A stretch of 34,829 nt of DNA, taken from assembly GCA_022360855.1 (NCBI GenBank), contig JAKSBY010000565.1, positions 1-34,829 on the forward strand, in the 5' to 3' direction. Positions within the stretch are counted from its first letter, which is position 1, and every line of letters begins with the position of its first letter. Made by a program: the position numbers and the translations under genes. Under the pieces are notes generated by a model that was not told where the DNA came from, made no database searches, and saw only the letters and a program-made list of their open reading frames with translations. Shown here one piece after another: positions 1 through 6,673 of the stretch. This DNA is from Sphingomonadales bacterium (GTDB lineage: Bacteria; Pseudomonadota; Alphaproteobacteria; Sphingomonadales; JAKSBY01).

Positions 1-1
1 A

Positions 2-514
2 ACCATGCGCCGCTTCCTTGGCGGCCAGCAGCGCTTCCTGCCGGAGTTTACGGCCTTATCGGCGCCCACCATCAATTCCTACAAGCGGCTCTGCCCCGGC
101 ACCTGGGCGCCCACGCGGGCCACCTGGGGCATCGACAACCGTACCTGTGCGCTGCGCGTGGTGGGCCGGTCGCCCGAGGCCCGGCGGATCGAGTTTCGCG
201 TGCCCGGTTCCGACGCCAACCCCTATCTGGCGCTGGCCGCGGCTTTGCTGACCGGCCTCCAGGGTCTGCGCGACGGTCTGGAGCCAACCGCCGCGGTGAA
301 CGGCAACGCCTATGCAGAGCCCACCGACGACCATGCCTCTCTGCCCGGCAATCTGGCGGAGGCGACGGCGCTGTTCAAAGAGTCGGAGCTGGCCCGGGCT
401 GGTCTGGGGGCCGCTTTCGTCGAGCAGTTCTGCCTGAGCCGGGAGTGGGAGGCGGAGCAATTCGCCGCCGCCGTAACCGACTGGGAGCTCAATCGCTACT
501 TCGAGGCTATTTAG
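2..514 (+). CDS. Glutamine synthetase family protein, C-terminal part (cut by window edge)
   Basis: The visible 170 residues are the C-terminal catalytic half of a GlnA-type ligase. The segment PTINSYKRLCPGTWAPT, then WGIDNRT, then a basic stretch and PGSDANPYLALAAALL, is the classic glutamine synthetase core that binds ATP and glutamate. The N-terminal beta-grasp half lies outside the window. The stop codon directly abuts the GTG start of an aldehyde dehydrogenase, so the two are co-transcribed and probably translationally coupled. In known pathways (PuuA/PuuC for putrescine, IpuC for isopropylamine) such a ligase gamma-glutamylates an amine and a dehydrogenase later oxidises the glutamylated aldehyde. 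A role as gamma-glutamyl-amine ligase rather than housekeeping glutamine synthetase is inferred from this neighbour. Confidence 0.93.
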   Translation, partial: TMRRFLGGQQRFLPEFTALSAPTINSYKRLCPGTWAPTRATWGIDNRTCALRVVGRSPEARRIEFRVPGSDANPYLALAAALLTGLQGLRDGLEPTAAVNGNAYAEPTDDHASLPGNLAEATALFKESELARAGLGAAFVEQFCLSREWEAEQFAAAVTDWELNRYFEAI

Positions 515-1918
515 GTGTCGGCCACGTCCGGCTTCGATGTGACCTCGCCGGTGGACGGCCAGGTGTTTGCGCACCGGCCCTACGCTACGCCGCCGGAAAT
601 CGAGACGGCCCTCGGGCACGCCGTCAGGGCGCAGCGGTGCCTCGCCGACACGGCACTGGAGACGCGTCAGGAGCTCTGCCGCAAACTCGTGTCGTGTTTG
701 CGCGCCGGGGAGCCGGATCTGAGCGCCGAGATCACCTGGCAGATGGGGCGGCCCCTGCACTTCGCCACGGGCGAGCTGGACGGCGTCGAAGAACGCGCCA
801 CCTATATGATCGACGTCGCCGCCGAGGCTCTGGCAACGCGTCGCGCCCAAAGGCAGGGGACCCTGAGCGCCGAGCTTCATTTCGAGGCCGCGGGCGTGGT
901 GCTGGCGATCGTGCCCTGGAACTATCCGTTCCTGACCGCCGTCAACAGCGTCGTGCCGGCGCTTGTTGCCGGCAATGCCGTGATCCTGAAACCGTCACCC
1001 CAGGCGCCTCTCAGCGGTGAGCGCCTCGCCACCGCCGCACAGGCCGCGGGGTTCCCGGACGGCAGCGTGCAGGCGCTGCATCTGAAGAACGGGGATACGC
1101 TGCGCCTCGTCGCCGAGCCCCGTATCAGCCATGTGGTCTTCACCGGCTCGGTGGCGGTGGGGCGGCTGATCGGCGCCGAGGCCGGCAGATCCCTGACCGC
1201 GGTTACGCTGGAGCTGGGCGGCAACGACGCCGCCTATGTGCGGTCCGACGCCGACATTGCCGCCACGGCGGAAGCCCTGGCGGAGGGCGCGTTTTTCAAC
1301 AGCGGCCAGTCCTGCTGCGCCATCGAGCGCATCTTCGTGACGCGCGGGGCCTTCGCGGATTTCATGGATGCCTTCCTGTCCGCGCAGGCGGCCTGGCGGC
1401 TTGGCGATCCATTCGATCAGGACACCCGGCTCGGCCCCATGGTCAGCGCCGAGGCCGCCGCAGGGTTGCGGACCTTGATCGAGAAAGCCGAGGCATCCGG
1501 CGCAACCCCGCTCGGCCCGGAACCGACCGACGGATTTCCCACGCCCGCCTACGTTCCCGCGCGCAGCCTGCTCCTAAACGGGGAAGATAACCGGATTCTG
1601 GACCAGGAGTTGTTCGGCCCGCTCGCCTGCATCGTGCCCGTTGACGGAGACGACGACGCCCTGTCGCGGATCAACGACAGCGACTACGGCCTCACCGCCT
1701 CGGTCTGGACCGAGGATGGCAATGCCGCCAGACACATCGGCGAACGGCTCGAGGTCGGCACCGTCTACCAGAACTGCTGCGATTATCTGGACCCGTTCCT
1801 GGCCTGGAGCGGACGCAAGAACTCCGGTATCGGGCTCAGCCTCAGCGCCCTCGGCTACCAGCAACTCACACGCCCCAAATCCTATCACCTACGCACCACC
1901 CTTCGACGCCCGCGCTAA
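515..1918 (+). CDS. NAD(P)-dependent aldehyde dehydrogenase family protein
   Basis: A 467-residue cytosolic ALDH-superfamily enzyme oxidising an aldehyde to a carboxylate. Seen: the cofactor-binding VPWNYPF (133-139), the lysine motif VILKPSP (156-162), the Rossmann segment FTGSVAVGR (209-217), the general base Glu in LELGGND (E233) and the nucleophile Cys in FFNSGQSCC (C267, followed by a second Cys). Length is near the usual 460-500. The start is GTG, immediately after the TAG of the upstream glutamine-synthetase-family gene with no gap, supporting a single operon. The likely substrate is a gamma-glutamyl-aminoaldehyde or a related semialdehyde such as succinate semialdehyde; this is inferred from the neighbour, since ALDH specificity cannot be read reliably from motifs. 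Confidence 0.92.
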   Translation: MSATSGFDVTSPVDGQVFAHRPYATPPEIETALGHAVRAQRCLADTALETRQELCRKLVSCLRAGEPDLSAEITWQMGRPLHFATGELDGVEERATYMIDVAAEALATRRAQRQGTLSAELHFEAAGVVLAIVPWNYPFLTAVNSVVPALVAGNAVILKPSPQAPLSGERLATAAQAAGFPDGSVQALHLKNGDTLRLVAEPRISHVVFTGSVAVGRLIGAEAGRSLTAVTLELGGNDAAYVRSDADIAATAEALAEGAFFNSGQSCCAIERIFVTRGAFADFMDAFLSAQAAWRLGDPFDQDTRLGPMVSAEAAAGLRTLIEKAEASGATPLGPEPTDGFPTPAYVPARSLLLNGEDNRILDQELFGPLACIVPVDGDDDALSRINDSDYGLTASVWTEDGNAARHIGERLEVGTVYQNCCDYLDPFLAWSGRKNSGIGLSLSALGYQQLTRPKSYHLRTTLRRPR

Positions 1919-2274
1919 GTCATGCCCCCAGACGAGCGCCGAGCCTATAGGCGGTTCAAGGAGTCGCTTAAGGCATGGTAGGCCCGCTCAGCCATAGCCC
2001 GGCAGCATCCGAACCTGCGACCTTCAGGTTATGAGCCCGTCGAACTACGATCTCGATTTTGAGTCGTGGGCAAGCTCTCTTGCATTCTCGAAACCAATTT
2101 GTCGTGGAGATGTCAATTAATAGTAATTCTGATGGTAAGAAATTTCTCATTCCGAGCTTTGGGAAATGAATTCAATGATTTACCGACCAAATTCGATTCT
2201 GCCCCTGACCGGCGGCATTACCGCCGTCGGCCGCGTTCTGCGGCTCGGGCGTCTGCTGGAGAGCCGCACCAATC
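1919..2274. other. Gene-free stretch between convergent genes
   Basis: This 356-base interval lies between the ends of the aldehyde dehydrogenase (plus strand) and the propeller-amidohydrolase (minus strand). It holds a tRNA-like fragment (2000-2050), then AT-rich sequence around 2090-2200 that contrasts with the GC-rich genes on the left. A short hairpin (CGGCGG at 2210-2215, five-base loop, CCGCCG at 2221-2226) lies just beyond the end of the minus-strand gene; without a T-run it is at best a weak terminator. Short reading frames here show no recognisable protein; one contains the RRAHNLKVAG peptide that arises from conceptual translation of initiator tRNA sequence. Confidence 0.6.
2000..2050 (-). 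pseudogene. Degenerate initiator tRNA-Met fragment (anticodon CAT)
   Basis: Read on the minus strand, this segment matches the middle and 3' part of bacterial initiator tRNA-fMet: end of the D-arm (CGTAGTTCGACG), the anticodon loop CTCATAA with CAT opposite 2031-2033, the variable region AAGGTCGC, and a T-arm beginning GCAGGTTCGGAT. The 5' acceptor and most of the D-arm are absent, the T-stem has a mismatch (GCAGG against GCTGC), the outermost anticodon-stem pair is lost, and no acceptor stem or CCA follows. It therefore cannot fold as a functional tRNA. Such partial copies can remain where an element recombined into a tRNA gene, but simple decay is also possible. Confidence 0.7.
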
Positions 2275-5200
2275 CTACCCCGGGTCCGGCCCCGCGCCGA
2301 TCGAGAACACATCGTAGAGCCGGCCGTTGACAATGACGTATTGAATATCGTCGGAATGACGGATGTCGCGCGAGGGATCGGAATTCAGAACCGCGATGTC
2401 GGCCAGTTTTCCCGGCTTCAGCGAGCCGATGTGTTCGTCCAGCCCGAGATACTTCGCGCCGTTGATCGTCGAGACCTGCAAAGCCTCCAGCGGTGTCATG
2501 CCGCCCTGGACAAGGCTCCACATCTCCCAATGCGCGCCGAGCCCCTCGCGCTCACCGTGGGATCCCATCTGAATGGACACACCTTTGTCATAGAGCCTTT
2601 TGACAATGCGGGCGGACGCGATATGCCCGTCGATCCCGCCGGTTTGAGCGTCCAGCGCCGCCTCGTCCTTCTCCAGAATGCTCCGGGGCACGTATCTGCG
2701 GAGCAGCGGGTGGGCAGTGACATCGCTCTGCCGAGACCAGTAGCGCTTGCCATAAAGCCCGCTATAGGCGGCGGTCAAAGTCGGCGTATAGGCGACATCC
2801 GTGCCGGACCAGAATTGCAGCACATCGTCATAGATGTTCTTGACCGGCAAGGCATGTTCGATCCCGGTATGCCCGTCCAGAACCGCGGACATGATCGGCC
2901 CGAATGTGCCGGGAGATTCGAGGACGACCCGCATGTCCAGCTCACGGGCGGCGGCGATAACGAACTGCCGCTGGTCACGCCGGGGCTGTGAATAGCTTTT
3001 CGCCGTGAAAGCGCCTGCGGATTTCAGCCGGATCAAATGGCCGCGGGCATCATCCGGGCTGTCTATCATCGCCCGGCGGGCAGACCCGTAACCGTAGAGA
3101 ATCGAGCCCGTCGCGAAGATGCGCGGGCCGATGACCCTTCCCGCTTTCACGCGTTCGGCGGCGGCAAATATCTCACCCGTATCGTGGGACGGGTCATGAA
3201 TTGTCGTCACACCGAAGGCGAGCGTGGCCAGCAGATTCCAGTTTCGCTGCGGCATAATGGAATCATCGGAAAGCCGGCCATGCCAGTGCACGTCGACAAG
3301 GCCCGGGATGATCGTCTTGCCGGTCGTATCGAGAATCCGGGCGTCGTCGGGAATGGGAAAGCTGCCCGCGGCGCCCACCCGCAGAATGCGATTGTCGCCG
3401 ATCAGAACCGCTCCTCGCGGAATGATCTCGCCGCCTTCCATCGTTATTACTTTTCCGCCCACCAGCGCCAACTTGCCCTGCGGCGCGGAGGACCTCTCAC
3501 TGAAACCAATCGGCGTGGGGTCCTGCGGCGACGGCGCTTCGGCCTCGGCGTCATACCGGTAAAGATCAGGGCCAAGGGTCCAATACAGTCGGTCATTGCC
3601 GGCCCAGGCGAATTCCTCGGCGCCGTGCCTTGTTATGCGGCGGCATGTGCTGGCCTGGCAGTCTTCTCCGAGGCTCACCGGTTCACTAACCTCCTGCAAA
3701 GGCATGACATAGAGGTGAAACCCGGCCTTTACGGCAATCCGCATGCCGTCCGGGGAAATCCGGTAGGCCGTTGCCCGGTTGCTGGCAACATGGACGCGCA
3801 AGTCGGAGCCGTCGAGCGAGACGCTGGCGAGGCTATATCCGTTGTGTCGCGGCCTTCCATTGGGGGACGAGAAGTAGAGCCGTTCTCCATCCGGCCCGAA
3901 TTGAGGCGACACACCGCTCCGGGTGACCCGCTCTGCCGCCCTGCCGTCCAAAGCAAGCGTGAAGATACCCGCCTCCTGGCTCTCATCGGGGCCGGTCAAC
4001 GGCCCAGCCTGCACGCGACGGAAAACGATCGCCTTACCCGTCGGATCGAAGCGGGGCTCCACATAGCGCCCGGGCTCGGACGTTACCGTGCTCGCCTTGC
4101 GGGCGGCCAGATCGAAGACCCGGATTGCGCCAAGACGCCGGTCATTCCAAGCCGCGAAAACGACGGCTTTCCCGTCAGGAGAAAATGACGGATGAAACTG
4201 AAATGTGTCGGCCTCGGCCGGCAAGGGGTTCGAGGAGCCGTCCGCAAGGGATCTGAGATAAACCCGCCCCAGCGCTTCATAGACGACATGCTTCCCGTCC
4301 GGGGAAACGTCGATGGACCGCAGCATCCTGACATCGAAATGCTCGGAAAACGGCGCCACTGAAAACCGCGGCGCCGTGGTCACACGGTGGGTCTGCCTTA
4401 CGCGAAACGGTATGACCGTCACATCGCCGCCATGAGCATCGGCCCGCCGGATCTTGCCGCCGGCCCAAAAGACCACCGCCTGGCCGTCCGGGGTCCAGGC
4501 CATGGCGGGATAGACGCCCTGATAGCCCCACAGGCCCTGCAAATCCGCGTCGAGATCGGCGTAAAGAACCCGCTCCGCGCCCGAGCGGAGGTCTTTGACC
4601 AGAAGGTTCGAGCGCGCGCCATCGCGCCTGACGAAGGCCAGCATTTTCCCGTCCGGGGACGGCGTCGGACGGATGGCCCGCCCGACCGCATTGGCGATGC
4701 GCCCGGTACCCAGCTCCAGCTTCTTGATTTCGTAAATCTGCTCGCCGGCATATTTGGCAACAAAGAACGGCGGTGTCGTATCCTCGCTGAAATACAGATA
4801 CCTGCCGTCGGCCGAATAGGCCGGCTCACCCAGGTCTTTCCGGTATTTGGGATGGTCGACGATTTTTCGGCCGTCGCCACCGAGACGGGGATAGACCCAG
4901 ATTTCGCCGGAGCCGAGAACCGAGCGGTCGCTCGGCTGCTTGCGAACCGCGATATGCTCCCCGTCGGGATGCCAGACGGGGCTGCTGACGAAATCCCGCG
5001 ATTCATGGCTTGCCTGGCGCAGGGTTCCATCCTGCAGCGCCATGACCCAGAGGTTATCGGCGCCGCCCTGGTCGCTGATGAATGCGATCTCCCGTCCGCC
5101 GGGGCCGAATCTCGGCTGCATATCCCAGGCCGAGCCGCTTGTCAGTGCGCGTGCCTCGCCACCGGAGGCCGGCATCACGAAGATATCGCCCAGGAAGTCG

Positions 5201-5367
5201 AACGCGATCCGATCGCCGTCGGGGCTTACATCGAGGTTGAGCCATGTTCCCTCGTCGGTATCGACGATCACGTCCGTGCAGTCGGCGCAGGACGTTTCGG
5301 TGGCACCGGCCTCCGCGGACACTGCCAGGGCTAAGCCGAAAAGACATAATGCGTAAACCAGGCGCAT
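2275..5367 (-). CDS. Secreted TolB/PD40 beta-propeller-amidohydrolase fusion
   Basis: About 1030 residues from the ATG at 5367, chosen because it opens a signal peptide (MRLVYALCLFGLALAVSAEA); the frame is open further upstream but that part overlaps the neighbouring gene and lacks a signal sequence. Residues ~45-630 form WD40-like/PD40 propeller blades, each with an SPDG-type turn. Residues ~670-1020 form a metal-dependent amidohydrolase: GLVDVHWHG (H694, H696), the candidate metal-bridging Lys in TAKSYSQ (K790), GIEHALP (H838) and the C-terminal GKLADIAVLNSDP. The usual third His is replaced by VVLESP (E817), and the usual GTD aspartate region reads MGSHGEREG. It probably acts in the periplasm on a peptide or amide. 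It starts 11 bases after the stop of the serine-hydrolase gene and is the last gene of the minus-strand operon. Confidence 0.87.
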   Translation of the reverse strand: MRLVYALCLFGLALAVSAEAGATETSCADCTDVIVDTDEGTWLNLDVSPDGDRIAFDFLGDIFVMPASGGEARALTSGSAWDMQPRFGPGGREIAFISDQGGADNLWVMALQDGTLRQASHESRDFVSSPVWHPDGEHIAVRKQPSDRSVLGSGEIWVYPRLGGDGRKIVDHPKYRKDLGEPAYSADGRYLYFSEDTTPPFFVAKYAGEQIYEIKKLELGTGRIANAVGRAIRPTPSPDGKMLAFVRRDGARSNLLVKDLRSGAERVLYADLDADLQGLWGYQGVYPAMAWTPDGQAVVFWAGGKIRRADAHGGDVTVIPFRVRQTHRVTTAPRFSVAPFSEHFDVRMLRSIDVSPDGKHVVYEALGRVYLRSLADGSSNPLPAEADTFQFHPSFSPDGKAVVFAAWNDRRLGAIRVFDLAARKASTVTSEPGRYVEPRFDPTGKAIVFRRVQAGPLTGPDESQEAGIFTLALDGRAAERVTRSGVSPQFGPDGERLYFSSPNGRPRHNGYSLASVSLDGSDLRVHVASNRATAYRISPDGMRIAVKAGFHLYVMPLQEVSEPVSLGEDCQASTCRRITRHGAEEFAWAGNDRLYWTLGPDLYRYDAEAEAPSPQDPTPIGFSERSSAPQGKLALVGGKVITMEGGEIIPRGAVLIGDNRILRVGAAGSFPIPDDARILDTTGKTIIPGLVDVHWHGRLSDDSIMPQRNWNLLATLAFGVTTIHDPSHDTGEIFAAAERVKAGRVIGPRIFATGSILYGYGSARRAMIDSPDDARGHLIRLKSAGAFTAKSYSQPRRDQRQFVIAAARELDMRVVLESPGTFGPIMSAVLDGHTGIEHALPVKNIYDDVLQFWSGTDVAYTPTLTAAYSGLYGKRYWSRQSDVTAHPLLRRYVPRSILEKDEAALDAQTGGIDGHIASARIVKRLYDKGVSIQMGSHGEREGLGAHWEMWSLVQGGMTPLEALQVSTINGAKYLGLDEHIGSLKPGKLADIAVLNSDPSRDIRHSDDIQYVIVNGRLYDVFSIGAGPDPG

Positions 5368-5378
5368 GAGGACGCTGC

Positions 5379-6608
5379 CTACAGGGCTTCGGCTTCTCGG
5401 AACAAGTGCTCGATAATCAGATTCCTGGCTTTGCCCGTAGAGTCCGCATTCAGGAAAACAATCACGCCGACACCGTCCTTTTCGCGGAATCCCATATATG
5501 TGTTGACTCCGGGATCGCTTCCCGAATGCCCCCACATGAGATCGCCATTTTCCAGCGTCCGCCGCGCCCAGCACAGGGCCCGGCCATCCCGGGCGTCCGA
5601 CAGCATCAATTGCACGGTCGCATCCTGCAATATCCCCGGTGCGGCGCCGTTTCCGCCCGCGGCGTAAAACGACAGGAACAGCGCAAGATCCTCAACGGAC
5701 GTGCGGATCAGGCCGTCAGGATAGTTGGGGAAGCTGTAAAGGCAATGCGGCATGCGGGCATCCGCGCTCATGCGATCGAGTGAATAGCCCGGCGCCGGCA
5801 GAACGGCCTGAAACGAGGCACGCGCCATCTCCAGCGCTTCGGCGGAAACCTTGCCGTATAAAACGGCATGACGGTCCGGTTCTATCTCGCGGATATGCCA
5901 GCCCGTGCTGTTCATGCCCAAAGGCATGAGGATATTTGCTTTGCAGTAGTCGGAAAAATCGGTGCCCGAAACCCTTTCCACGAGGTTGCCGAGAAGGCCA
6001 TAGGCGACGTTGCTGTAGCCCCGCGACCGGACGTTTGGCTCCAGGGTTCCCGGCGGCCAGTCATGGAAATTGTCGTCGGCATCGTGGTAGGCGCCGCCGG
6101 GCCTGAAATATCCCTCGATCCAATCCGTCAGGCCGACGACCGGATCGCCACAGGAATAGCTGTTCCTGTAGAAACCTCCGTCCCTGATGGACGACCGGTG
6201 GTTCAGCAGCTGCCGGACCGTGATGACCTCGGCCGGAAATTTCGGATTCCTGACCGGGAAGGGAAAGTGATCCCCGACGTCGCTATCGAGGTCAATCCGC
6301 CCCGCCTCCCACAACTGCATGACCGCGGTTGCGGTAATCGTCTTCGAGATCGACGCGATATTCATGACGGTCCGGGAGGTCATCGGCACCTTTTTACCGA
6401 TATCCGCCCATCCGTAGCCGCCCGACCAAACCAGCCTGCCGCCCTTTACGACCGCAGCGGCGCAGCCCGGGACGTCGAACTCCCGCAGCGTCCGCTCGAT
6501 AAAAGAGCCCGCTGCATGGCCGCTCCTGGCATTTCCGGCGCCGAGCACGGCATAGGCACCGGCAAGGCACGAGCTCATCAGGAACGAACGACGGTCCATA
6601 TTTATCAT
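5379..6608 (-). CDS. Exported serine hydrolase, beta-lactamase class C/PBP fold
   Basis: A 409-residue serine hydrolase with all three class-C-type motifs: SISK (S86, K89), YSN (Y198-N200) and HSG (H361-G363). Family members include D-alanyl carboxypeptidases, D-aminopeptidases, esterases and 6-aminohexanoate-dimer hydrolase, so the bond cleaved is open. The N-terminus carries a twin-arginine-like signal (DRRSFL followed by a small-residue hydrophobic stretch), suggesting folded export to the periplasm by Tat. The start may be the ATG at 6608 or three codons later at 6599; both keep the signal. It follows the STN-TonB receptor gene after a hairpin-containing gap and precedes the propeller-amidohydrolase by 11 bases, so all three likely share a transcript. 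Confidence 0.9.
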   Translation of the reverse strand: MINMDRRSFLMSSCLAGAYAVLGAGNARSGHAAGSFIERTLREFDVPGCAAAVVKGGRLVWSGGYGWADIGKKVPMTSRTVMNIASISKTITATAVMQLWEAGRIDLDSDVGDHFPFPVRNPKFPAEVITVRQLLNHRSSIRDGGFYRNSYSCGDPVVGLTDWIEGYFRPGGAYHDADDNFHDWPPGTLEPNVRSRGYSNVAYGLLGNLVERVSGTDFSDYCKANILMPLGMNSTGWHIREIEPDRHAVLYGKVSAEALEMARASFQAVLPAPGYSLDRMSADARMPHCLYSFPNYPDGLIRTSVEDLALFLSFYAAGGNGAAPGILQDATVQLMLSDARDGRALCWARRTLENGDLMWGHSGSDPGVNTYMGFREKDGVGVIVFLNADSTGKARNLIIEHLFREAEAL

Positions 6609-6633
6609 TATGGTCTCTACTTTAGTGCGGCGT

Positions 6634-6663
6634 GGCCGAGGCGCGCTTTAACACGCCTCGGCC
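6634..6663 (-). other. Intercistronic hairpin inside the receptor-hydrolase operon
   Basis: A perfect 10-bp inverted repeat (GGCCGAGGCG at 6634-6643 and its complement at 6654-6663) with a 10-base loop fills half of the 65-base gap between the end of the TonB receptor and the start of the serine hydrolase. No T-run follows on the minus strand. It is more likely an mRNA-stabilising or partial-termination element that sets receptor level above the downstream enzymes than a full Rho-independent terminator. Function is inferred. Confidence 0.6.
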
Positions 6664-6673
6664 GAACCGGCTG

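Noticed and set aside
3740-5230. Recurring CCGTCCGGGGA-like DNA words
   Set aside because: They encode the SPDG turn of successive beta-propeller blades in the amidohydrolase fusion and are not regulatory repeats.
5368-5574. N-terminal extension of the propeller-amidohydrolase up to 5574
   Set aside because: The extension overlaps the upstream serine-hydrolase gene and would bury the signal peptide; the ATG at 5367 is the natural start.
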